A stretch of 64,000 nt of DNA from Streptomyces sp. CC0208. Lineage in GTDB: Bacteria; Actinomycetota; Actinomycetes; Streptomycetales; Streptomycetaceae. Position 1 is the stretch's first letter. The number at the start of each line of letters is the position of its first letter. The position numbers were made by a program, and so were the translations under genes. Shown piece by piece: positions 31,963 to 39,186 of this stretch. Under the pieces are notes generated by a model. The model was not told the origin of the DNA and made no database searches. It worked only from the letters and a program-made list of their open reading frames with translations. The DNA is taken from assembly GCF_003443735.1 (NCBI RefSeq), contig NZ_CP031969.1:7130001-7194000 (forward strand). The letters are read 5' to 3'.

Positions 31963-33135
31963 ATGGGTTACCGCATCCTGGAGACCGGCGACATCCCGGC
32001 GTACCTGCGTGAGCGCGGCCACTGGGAGGACCTGGACGACATCGCCGTACGGGAGGTCTCCGACGGCAACGTCAACCGGGTCTTCCTCGCCTCCGACGCC
32101 GCCGGGACCCGCAGCGTAGCCCTCAAGCAGGCGCTGCCCTGGGTGCGGGTCGCGGGTCCCTCCTGGCCGCTGAGCCCCGACCGGGCGAACGCCGAGGCCC
32201 GCGCCTACGAGCAGCTCGCCAAGGTCGCCCCCGACGAGATCCCGGCGATCCACGGCTACGACCCCGAGAACTACGCCCTCGTCATGGAGGACCTCTCCGA
32301 CCTGGAGGTCCTGCGCACGGTCCTCAACGCGGGCGCCTCCTACGGCCCCCACACCTCGTCGCAGATCGGCCGCCTGGTGGCCCGACTCGCCTTCTCCACC
32401 AGCGACTTCGGCATGCCGTCCGCCGAGCGCAAGGCGCTGATCGCGGCCTCGGTCAACCCGGAGCTCTGCAAGATCACCGAGGACGTGGTCCTCTCCGAGC
32501 CGTACATCGAGCACGAGCACAACCACTGGCACGAGGGAGTGGCCGACCTGGCGGCGCAGTTCCGCGCCGACGTGCGGCTGCGCACCGAGGTCGCCGACCT
32601 CCGCCACGTCTTCATGACCAGCGCCCAGTCCCTTCTCCACGGCGACCTCCACTCGGGCAGCGTCATGGTCGGCACCCGCGAAGGCGCCCCGGTCGTCCGC
32701 GTTTTCGACCCCGAGTTCTCCTTCGTGGGCCCGATCGGCTTCGACCTCGGCCTGTACTGGGCCAACGCCCTGGTCTCGGAGGAACGAGCGCGCACCTTGG
32801 GCCGCTTGACGGACCACGCCGACCAACTCCGCCTGTCCTGGGAGGCGTTCGAGTCGGAGTTCCGTGCCCTGTGGCCCACGAGGGTCGACACCTTCTTCGA
32901 CGACGCCTACCTGGACCGCTTCCTGCGCAAGGTCTGGACGGAATCCCTGGGCTTCGCGGGCACGGAGATCATCCGCAGAATCATCGGCTACGCCCACCTG
33001 ACGGACCTGACCACACTCGAGGACCCGGTGGAGGCATCCCGCAGGGCCTTGCTGATCGGCCGTGAACTGATCGTGCGCCGCGCGGAGTTGGCGACGCCGG
33101 ACGACGTCAGGGCAGTAGTCGCGACGGACAGATGA
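31963..33135 (+). CDS. mtnK: 5-methylthioribose kinase
   Basis: MtnK phosphorylates 5-methylthioribose to its 1-phosphate with ATP, supplying MtnA. The 390-residue protein belongs to the aminoglycoside phosphotransferase-like fold. The ATP lysine is in RSVALKQALPWVRV, the catalytic loop is LLHGDLHSGSVMVG, and the metal-binding segment is VFDPEFSFVGPIGFDLGLYW. The two diagnostic MtnK features HGDLHxGS and DPEFxFxGPxGFD are both present. GGAG precedes the ATG. As the last gene of the importer operon it identifies the likely imported substrate. Its 3' end overlaps a convergent gene by 29 bp. Confidence 0.94.
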   Translation: MGYRILETGDIPAYLRERGHWEDLDDIAVREVSDGNVNRVFLASDAAGTRSVALKQALPWVRVAGPSWPLSPDRANAEARAYEQLAKVAPDEIPAIHGYDPENYALVMEDLSDLEVLRTVLNAGASYGPHTSSQIGRLVARLAFSTSDFGMPSAERKALIAASVNPELCKITEDVVLSEPYIEHEHNHWHEGVADLAAQFRADVRLRTEVADLRHVFMTSAQSLLHGDLHSGSVMVGTREGAPVVRVFDPEFSFVGPIGFDLGLYWANALVSEERARTLGRLTDHADQLRLSWEAFESEFRALWPTRVDTFFDDAYLDRFLRKVWTESLGFAGTEIIRRIIGYAHLTDLTTLEDPVEASRRALLIGRELIVRRAELATPDDVRAVVATDR

Positions 33136-33622
33136 CGATGGTGCTGACCGTCCCGTTGCCCCACAGGGTGGTGTTCATCAGCAGCCGGCCGTCGAGGCTC
33201 ATCACGGTGAACTCCGGGACGAACCTTCGGCCCATGTAGAACCGCATCCACAGGGGCAGCGGACCGTCGTCACCACCGCCCAGTTCCCACTCGTCGAGAA
33301 GCCGCACGCGGGCCCACGCCCACTCGCTGTCGACGTCCTCGGGGTCCGAGTAGTCGACGCCGAGCAGGAACTCGCGACCGTCGTCGAGGAGTCCGTACTC
33401 GACGGCCATGTCATGCCAGCCGGCCCGCACCTTGGCCGGCAGATCCGGATCGTCGATGTCCACCGGCGCAGAGTCGATCCGTCCGTGCTCGCGCAGACAG
33501 CTCGCCGCTCCCCGGTCGGGCGGCGTCGGGACGGGCGGGACCTCGTCGTCGGCCAGGCGGCGCAGGAAGCGGAAGCCCCCGGGGGCGAGCAGGGCGGCCA
33601 TCTCGGCGTCGGTGATCGTCAC
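33107..33622 (-). CDS. Hypothetical protein
   Basis: This 171-residue soluble protein starts MTITDAEMAALLAPGGFRFLRRLADDEVPP and has a C-terminal half rich in beta-type residues (FYMGRRFVPEFTVMSLDGRLLMNTTLWGNGTVSTIVI). There is no signal peptide, membrane segment or familiar motif. I do not recognise a family. Its 3' end overlaps the convergent mtnK by 29 bp, and it stands alone before the glpD terminator. The codon pattern looks coding. Confidence 0.6.
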   Translation of the reverse strand: MTITDAEMAALLAPGGFRFLRRLADDEVPPVPTPPDRGAASCLREHGRIDSAPVDIDDPDLPAKVRAGWHDMAVEYGLLDDGREFLLGVDYSDPEDVDSEWAWARVRLLDEWELGGGDDGPLPLWMRFYMGRRFVPEFTVMSLDGRLLMNTTLWGNGTVSTIVICPSRLLP

Positions 33623-33676
33623 AGCCGTACCGTAGACAGGGCACGGACCCGCGTGCCCGCCCTTTTCCCGGCACGC

Positions 33677-33713
33677 GACCGGGGCGGCCCCTCGGTGAGG
33701 AGCCGCCCCGGTC
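33677..33713 (-). terminator. Terminator after glpD
   Basis: GACCGGGGCGGC pairs with GCCGCCCCGGTC, with CCTC/GAGG extending the stem into the loop. It lies just past the glpD stop codon on the minus strand. Confidence 0.7.
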
Positions 33714-33725
33714 CTGGCGTACGGG

Positions 33726-35342
33726 CTACTTCTTGTCGAGCAGGTCCTGGACCTTCGCGCGGACCTCGTCCGTGGCCAGGCCCCGGATCGTCAGCGTCGT
33801 CCGGCGGCGCAGCACGTCGTCCGGCGTCTCGGCCCACTCGTGGTCCCGGGCGTACACGACCTGCGCCCAGATCTCCGGGGCGTCGGGGTGGACCCGCTCG
33901 CCCAGCTCCGGGTTCTCGTTGGCCAGGCGCGCGATGTCGAAGGCGAGCGAGCCGTAGTGGGTCGCCAGGTGCTTCGCCGTGTCGGCGGCCATGCGCGGAC
34001 CCGGTGCCGGGTTGTCCACCAGCAGGCGGTGTGCGACCGCGCGCGGGTTGGCGACACCGGGAAGCGGGAGCCTCTTCGGCAGGGCGGAGATCGGCTCGAA
34101 GTCGTCACCGAGCGGGGCGCCCGGCAGCGCCTCCAGCTTCTGCATGACCGTACGGCCGATGTGCCGGAAGGTCGTCCACTTGCCGCCCGCGACCGACAGC
34201 ATGCCGCCACGGCCCTCCGTCACCACGGTCTCGCGCTTGGCCTTGGCCGTGTCACCGGGACCGCCCGGCAGCACCCGCAGACCCGCGAAGGAGTACGTGA
34301 TCAGGTCCCTGGAGAGCTGCTGGTCACGGACGGAGAACGCGGCCTCGTCGAGTATCTGGGCCGTGTCCTTCTCCGTGACCGCGACGTCCGCCGGGTCGCC
34401 CTCGAATTCCTCGTCCGTGGTGCCGAGCAGGAGCATGTCCTCCCAGGGCAGCGCGAAGGTGATCCGGTACTTGTCGATCGGGGTGGCCAGCGCGGCCTTC
34501 CACGGCGAGGTCCGCTTCAGGACGAGGTGGGCGCCCTTGGACAGGCGGATGGACGGCGCCGCGTTCGGGTCCTCCATCTTGCGCAGGTGGTCGACCCACG
34601 GCCCGGTCGCGTTCAGCACGAGCCGGGCGTTCACGCCGAACTCGTCGCCGGACTGCCGGTCGCGCAGGTCCGCGCCGGTCACCCGGCCCCTGGTGAACCG
34701 GAGCCCGGTCACCTCGGCGTGGTTCAGCACGACCGCGCCCGCCTCGACGGCCGCGCGGACCGTCATCAGCGCCATGCGCGCGTCGTTCATCTGGTCGTCG
34801 CCGTACACGGCCACGGCCTTGAGGTTCTCGGTCCGCAGCTCGGGCACGTCCTGCGCCGCCCTGGAGGGGGACAGGAGGTGTCCGACGCCGTCACCGAACG
34901 CCGAGAGCGCGGAGTAGGCGAAGACGCCCGCCCCGAGCTTCGCGGCGCCGTGCGGCCCGCCCTTGTACACGGGGAGGTAGAAGGTGAGCGGGTTCGCCAG
35001 GTGGGGGGCCACCTGGCGGGAGACCGCACGGCGCTCGAAGTGGTTCTCCGCCACCAGCCTCACCGCGCCGGTCTGCAGATAGCGCAGACCGCCGTGGAGC
35101 AGCTTGGAGGAGGCGGAGGAGGTGGCGCCGGCGAAGTCGCCGGCGTCGACCAGTGCCACCCTGAGGCCGGACTGCGCGGCGTGCCAGGCGGTGGAGATGC
35201 CCAGGATGCCGCCGCCGATCACGAGGAGGTCGTACGACGCCTTGGAGAGCTGCTCCCGGGTCTCGGCGCGGCTCGGGTGGGAGCCGGAGGCCGGGTGCGT
35301 ACCGAGGGCAGGCACGGACTGCAGGGTGGACTGACTGGTCAT
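33726..35342 (-). CDS. glpD: Glycerol-3-phosphate dehydrogenase (gylX)
   Basis: GlpD is the FAD-dependent, membrane-associated enzyme that oxidises glycerol 3-phosphate to dihydroxyacetone phosphate and passes electrons to the quinone pool. The 538-residue protein has the dinucleotide fold YDLLVIGGGILGISTAWHAAQSG at about residues 37-60 and the FAD motif GATSSASSKLLHGGLRYLQTG. The distal substrate region reads LSVAGGKWTTFRHIGRTVMQKL, and a C-terminal helical domain follows. It is the third gene of the gyl operon, 41 bp after glpK. From memory it corresponds to gylX of S. coelicolor. Confidence 0.96.
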   Translation of the reverse strand: MTSQSTLQSVPALGTHPASGSHPSRAETREQLSKASYDLLVIGGGILGISTAWHAAQSGLRVALVDAGDFAGATSSASSKLLHGGLRYLQTGAVRLVAENHFERRAVSRQVAPHLANPLTFYLPVYKGGPHGAAKLGAGVFAYSALSAFGDGVGHLLSPSRAAQDVPELRTENLKAVAVYGDDQMNDARMALMTVRAAVEAGAVVLNHAEVTGLRFTRGRVTGADLRDRQSGDEFGVNARLVLNATGPWVDHLRKMEDPNAAPSIRLSKGAHLVLKRTSPWKAALATPIDKYRITFALPWEDMLLLGTTDEEFEGDPADVAVTEKDTAQILDEAAFSVRDQQLSRDLITYSFAGLRVLPGGPGDTAKAKRETVVTEGRGGMLSVAGGKWTTFRHIGRTVMQKLEALPGAPLGDDFEPISALPKRLPLPGVANPRAVAHRLLVDNPAPGPRMAADTAKHLATHYGSLAFDIARLANENPELGERVHPDAPEIWAQVVYARDHEWAETPDDVLRRRTTLTIRGLATDEVRAKVQDLLDKK

Positions 35343-35383
35343 GTGGGGTTCTTACTCCTCGTCAGAGCTGTTGAGGGTGGTGC

Positions 35384-36925
35384 TCAGCTCTCGTCGTCCT
35401 CGAGCCAGCCCATGGTCCGCTCGACGGCCTTGAGCCAGCTCTTGTACTCACGGTCGCGCTTCTCCGCGGCCATGTTGGGGGTCCACTCGGCGGCCCGGCG
35501 CCAGTTGGCGCGCAGGTCGTCGGTGCTGGTCCAGAAGCCGACGGCGAGACCGGCGGCGTAGGCGGCACCGAGGCAGGTGGTCTCGGCGACCATCGGACGC
35601 ACCACGGGGGCGTCGAGGAAGTCCGAGAGCGTCTGCATCAGCAGGTTGTTGGAGGTCATGCCGCCGTCGACCTTGAGGGCCGCGAGTTCGACGCCGGAGT
35701 CCTTGGTCATGGCGTCGCTGATCTCACGGGTCTGCCAGGCGGTGGCCTCCAGGACGGCGCGCGCGATGTGCGCCTTGGTGACGTACCGGGTGAGGCCGGC
35801 GATCACACCGCGGGCGTCCGGGCGCCAGTAGGGGGCGAAGAGTCCGGAGAAGGCGGGCACGAAGTACGCGCCGCCGTTGTCCTCGACCGAGAGCGCGAGC
35901 GTCTCGATCTCGGCGGCGGTGGAGATCAGGCCCATCTGGTCGCGCATCCACTGCACCAGCGAACCGGTGACGGCGATCGAGCCCTCCAGGGCGTAGACCG
36001 GCGCCTCGTCGCCGATGCGGTAGCCGACGGTCGTCAGCAGCCCCGAGTACGAGTTGATGATCTTGTCACCGGTGTTCATCAGCATGAACGTGCCGGTGCC
36101 GTACGTCGACTTGGCCTCGCCCTCGGCGAAACAGGTCTGGCCGAACAGGGCCGCCTGCTGGTCGCCGAGCGCCGAGGCGACCGGGATGCCGCCGAGCAGG
36201 TCGCCCAGCTTGCCGCCGCTGACCTCGCCGTAGACCTCGGCGGAGGAGCGGATCTCCGGGAGCATCGACAGCGGCACGCCGATGGACTCGGCGATCTTCT
36301 CGTCCCACTCCAGCGTGCGGAGGTTCATCAGCATGGTGCGGGAGGCGTTGGTGACGTCGGTGTAGTGCTTGCCGCCGTCGACACCACCGGTCAGGTTCCA
36401 GATGACCCAGCTGTCCATGGTGCCGAAGAGGATGTCGCCGCGCTCGGCGCGCTCGCGCAGGCCCTCGACGTTGTCGAGCAGCCAGCGGGCCTTCGGGCCG
36501 GCGAAGTAGGAGGCGAGCGGCAGGCCCGTCTCGCGGCGGAAGCGGTCCTGGCCGACGTTGCGACCGAGCTCCCGGCACAGCGCGTCGGTGCGGGTGTCCT
36601 GCCAGACGATGGCGTTGTGGACGGGCTCACCGGTGTTCTTGTCCCACAGCAGCGTGGTCTCGCGCTGGTTGGTGATGCCGATGGCCTTGATGTCGTCGCG
36701 GGTGATGCCGGCCTTCTGGACGGCTCCGGCGACGACTTCCTGGACGTTGGTCCAGATCTCGGTGGCGTTGTGCTCGACCCAGCCCGGCTTCGGGAAGATC
36801 TGCTCGTGCTCCTTCTGGTCGACGGAGACGATACGTCCGTCCCGGTCGAAGACGATGCAGCGGCTGGAGGTGGTGCCCTGGTCGATGGCGGCGATGAAGG
36901 GGCCGGCGGTGTGGGCGTCGGTCAC
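35384..36925 (-). CDS. glpK: Glycerol kinase (gylB)
   Basis: GlpK phosphorylates glycerol to glycerol 3-phosphate, trapping it in the cell. The 513-residue FGGY-family enzyme opens with FIAAIDQGTTSSRCIVFDRDGRIV (phosphate-1 motif). It has the FGGY signatures PGWVEHNATEIW and GGMTSNNLLMQTLSDFLDAPVVRP, and the conserved YGTGTFMLMNTG. The length is standard. It lies between glpF (82 bp upstream) and glpD (41 bp downstream) in the gyl operon, controlled by GylR. An 11-bp tandem duplication lies in the leader before it. Confidence 0.97.
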   Translation of the reverse strand: MTDAHTAGPFIAAIDQGTTSSRCIVFDRDGRIVSVDQKEHEQIFPKPGWVEHNATEIWTNVQEVVAGAVQKAGITRDDIKAIGITNQRETTLLWDKNTGEPVHNAIVWQDTRTDALCRELGRNVGQDRFRRETGLPLASYFAGPKARWLLDNVEGLRERAERGDILFGTMDSWVIWNLTGGVDGGKHYTDVTNASRTMLMNLRTLEWDEKIAESIGVPLSMLPEIRSSAEVYGEVSGGKLGDLLGGIPVASALGDQQAALFGQTCFAEGEAKSTYGTGTFMLMNTGDKIINSYSGLLTTVGYRIGDEAPVYALEGSIAVTGSLVQWMRDQMGLISTAAEIETLALSVEDNGGAYFVPAFSGLFAPYWRPDARGVIAGLTRYVTKAHIARAVLEATAWQTREISDAMTKDSGVELAALKVDGGMTSNNLLMQTLSDFLDAPVVRPMVAETTCLGAAYAAGLAVGFWTSTDDLRANWRRAAEWTPNMAAEKRDREYKSWLKAVERTMGWLEDDES

Positions 36926-36960
36926 TGTGTGCTCCTGGGGTTCCGTGAGTGAGGGACGGT

Positions 36961-36982
36961 CTACGACTGCTCTACGACTGCT
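36961..36982. repeat. 11-bp tandem duplication between glpF and glpK
   Basis: CTACGACTGCT occurs twice back to back, followed by a weaker third unit (TGTACGACCGCT) ending near 36998. It lies in the intergenic part of the operon mRNA. Confidence 0.85.
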
Positions 36983-37007
36983 TTGCTGTACGACCGCTTG
37001 AGATGTT

Positions 37008-37808
37008 CTAAGCGAAAGCGATGTTGTAGATGCCTGCGGCGATCGCCGCGCCGATCAGCGGACCGGCGATCGGGACCCAGGCGTAGGCCCAGTCGGAGCC
37101 ACCCTTGTTGGGCAGGGGCAGGAGGGCGTGCACGATGCGCGGACCGAGGTCACGGGCCGGGTTGATCGCGTAGCCGGTCGGGCCACCGAGGGACAGACCG
37201 ATCGAGACCACCACGAACGCGGTGATCAGGGCGCCCAGGGTGCCCAGGCCCTTGCCGTCGCCGTTGAGACCCTGCGTCAGGACGGCCAGCACGAGCACGA
37301 TCGTGCCGATGACCTCCGTGGCGACGTTCTGCCAGGCGACCCGGACCTCGGGGCCGGTGGAGAAGATGCCGAGCACCGGGCCCGCGCCCTTCTCCTGTGC
37401 CTCGACGGCCTTGGCGGTCGTGGCCTGCGCGCCCGGAGCGCCGACGATCTCCTTGTCGGTCAGGTGCGCGTGGAACTGGCCGTAGTAGGCCACCCAGACC
37501 AGCGCCGCACCGATCATGGCGCCGAGCAGCTGCCCGCCCCAGTAGATCGGGACGTCGCTCCAGGAGATGCCGTCCTTCTTGAGCGCGAGCGCCAGGGTCA
37601 CGGCCGGGTTGAGGTGGGCGCCCGAGAGCGGCGCCGAGGTGTAGACAGCCGTCAGAACGGCGAAACCCCACCCGAAGGTGATGGCGAGCCAGCCGGCGTT
37701 GCGGGCCTTGGAGGCCTTCAGCGTGACGGCGGCGCACACGCCACCGCCGAGCAGGATGAGTATGGCGGTACCGATGGTCTCGCCGATGAAGATGTCGGAG
37801 CTGGACAC
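37008..37808 (-). CDS. glpF: Glycerol facilitator (gylA)
   Basis: GlpF is an aquaglyceroporin that lets glycerol cross the membrane by facilitated diffusion. The 266-residue protein has six transmembrane helices and both pore NPA boxes, HLNPAVT in the first half and AINPARDLGPR in the second; the Asp after the second box favours glycerol over water. An unusual hydrophilic insertion of about 35 residues (DKEIVGAPGAQATTAKAVEAQEKGAG) lies in the middle loop. The start is GTG at 37808 with AAGGAG upstream. It is the first structural gene of the gyl operon and follows two GylR-like operator sequences. Confidence 0.95.
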   Translation of the reverse strand: MSSSDIFIGETIGTAILILLGGGVCAAVTLKASKARNAGWLAITFGWGFAVLTAVYTSAPLSGAHLNPAVTLALALKKDGISWSDVPIYWGGQLLGAMIGAALVWVAYYGQFHAHLTDKEIVGAPGAQATTAKAVEAQEKGAGPVLGIFSTGPEVRVAWQNVATEVIGTIVLVLAVLTQGLNGDGKGLGTLGALITAFVVVSIGLSLGGPTGYAINPARDLGPRIVHALLPLPNKGGSDWAYAWVPIAGPLIGAAIAAGIYNIAFA

Positions 37809-38128
37809 CCGCGACTCCTTTGTCCTTCGTCCAGGGGACCGAACCCCGGGTCCCTCCGGAGGTTCGAGCTGCTCTCGGGGTGAGAGCGATGCCGGCCCTT
37901 GGCGTTGTCACACTCTAGCGCGTATTGCCGGTAGGTGTTCGACAATGCCGACCGATGGACGGGAGTCTTGCTCCGGGGTTACGCGCACGTCAAGAGTTCT
38001 GTTGTCGAAAACACGATCGTTATTGACGGCCGTGAGTCAACGATCTTGTTCCGCCGATTTATGCCGTTGTGTCTGGGTACGACGAAGGGCCGGCACGTCA
38101 CCGACGTACCAGCCCTGACCTGCGGTCC
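37809..38128. promoter_or_regulatory. gyl operon promoter region
   Basis: This 320-bp gap between glpF and gylR holds a palindromic operator at 37937-37953 and a facing half-site TTGTCGAA at 38002-38009. No coding or RNA gene is convincing. The exact -10/-35 boxes of the gyl promoter could not be fixed by eye; TAGAGT near the glpF side is a candidate. Confidence 0.55.
37937..37953. promoter_or_regulatory. GylR-type operator at the gyl operon
   Basis: GTTCGAC-AAT-GCCGACC matches the perfect palindrome found beside gylR (38958-38974) at 15 of 17 positions. It lies 129 bp upstream of glpF. Confidence 0.6.
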
Positions 38129-38902
38129 TCAGAACCGCCCGGCGCCCAGGTCCCGCGAGACCGCGCGGGCGCAGTCCCGCACCGCCGCGATCAGCTCGGG
38201 GCGCAGCGCGCCGTCCTCGTCGGGCCGGCACAGCCGCTCCACGGCGCCCGTGATGCCGACCGCGCCGACCGGCATCCGCCGCCGGTCGTGGATGGGCGCC
38301 GCGATGGACGCCACGCCCTCCCAGGTCTCCTCGACGTCCGCCGCGTACCCACGCGCGCGTGTGACGTCCAGGAGCTGCTCGAAGTCCTCCAGGTCGCACA
38401 CGGTCCGTTCGGTGAACGCCTTGCGGTCGCTCTCCAGCGCCTCGCTGTGCGCGACCGGGTCGTACGCCGAGAGCACCTTGCCGAGCGCCGTGCAGTGCAG
38501 GGGCTGCATGGCCCCGATCTCCAGCACCTGCCGGCTGTCGTCGGGCCGGAAGACGTGGTGCACGATCAGCACGCCCTGCTGGTGCAGCACACCCAGATGG
38601 ACGCTCTCGCCGCTGGAACGGGCCAGGTCGTCGGTCCACACGAGCGCACGCGCGCGCAACTCGTGCACGTCCAGGTAGGTGGTCCCCAGGCGCAGCAGCT
38701 CGGCGCCCAGCTGGTACCGCCCGGAGGCCTCGTCCTGCTCCACGAACCCCTCCGCCTGGAGGGTGCGCAGGATGCCGTGCGCGGTGCCCTTGGCCAGGTC
38801 CAGGGACGAGGCGATGTCCGACAGGCCGAGTCTCCGCTCGCCGCCCGCGAGGAGCCGCAGCATCGCGGCCGCCCGTTCGAGCGACTGGATGTTCCGTGCC
38901 AT
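38129..38902 (-). CDS. gylR: IclR-family regulator of the glycerol operon
   Basis: GylR is known in streptomycetes as the glycerol-inducible regulator of gylCABX. The 257-residue protein has an N-terminal winged helix (residues 4-65: LERAAAMLRLLAGGERRLGLSDIASSLDLAKGTAHGILRTL) and a C-terminal IclR effector domain. The effector domain contains LHCTALGKVLSAY, RGYAADVEETWEGVASIAAPI and a tail ending with DLGAGRF. It is encoded just upstream of glpF in the same direction. A perfect 17-bp palindrome lies 56 bp before its start, suggesting autoregulation. Confidence 0.95.
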   Translation of the reverse strand: MARNIQSLERAAAMLRLLAGGERRLGLSDIASSLDLAKGTAHGILRTLQAEGFVEQDEASGRYQLGAELLRLGTTYLDVHELRARALVWTDDLARSSGESVHLGVLHQQGVLIVHHVFRPDDSRQVLEIGAMQPLHCTALGKVLSAYDPVAHSEALESDRKAFTERTVCDLEDFEQLLDVTRARGYAADVEETWEGVASIAAPIHDRRRMPVGAVGITGAVERLCRPDEDGALRPELIAAVRDCARAVSRDLGAGRF

Positions 38903-38957
38903 CGCCGTGCTGCCTCCGTCCCCTTCGACTGCCGAGTGTTACGGCGTCGCTGCCGCT

Positions 38958-38974
38958 GTTCGGCAATGCCGAAC
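38958..38974. promoter_or_regulatory. GylR-type operator upstream of gylR
   Basis: GTTCGGC-AAT-GCCGAAC is a perfect 7-bp inverted repeat with a 3-bp spacer. Its close copy sits before glpF, which supports a single regulator, most simply GylR. Confidence 0.65.
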
Positions 38975-39186
38975 ACTACCGGTCCATGCCGATCTCCCGC
39001 TAATGGTCGGTCGAGATCTGTTGCGTCACTGGTATCCCGCCGGTGACCTGCCCGCCACCTTCGTCCGTCCCGTGGACGTGCCGACCATCCTCGCGACGAC
39101 CCGGCTACCCTGGCGTGGTGCGCCCGGCGTCGGACGACGCGCGGGCGCCTGAAGCCGACAGCCGTCGCAACTGAGGGAGCCCCTTC

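Noticed and set aside
39003..39152. 49-codon ORF before metH
   Set aside because: It has no ribosome site, no leader-peptide pattern and no regulatory residues concentrated in it. Probably chance.
38975..39186. Possible cobalamin or SAH riboswitch before metH
   Set aside because: A GACCTGCC string resembles part of the B12 box, but the remaining box and the conserved upstream elements are absent. No convincing fold was found by eye; a covariance-model search would settle it.
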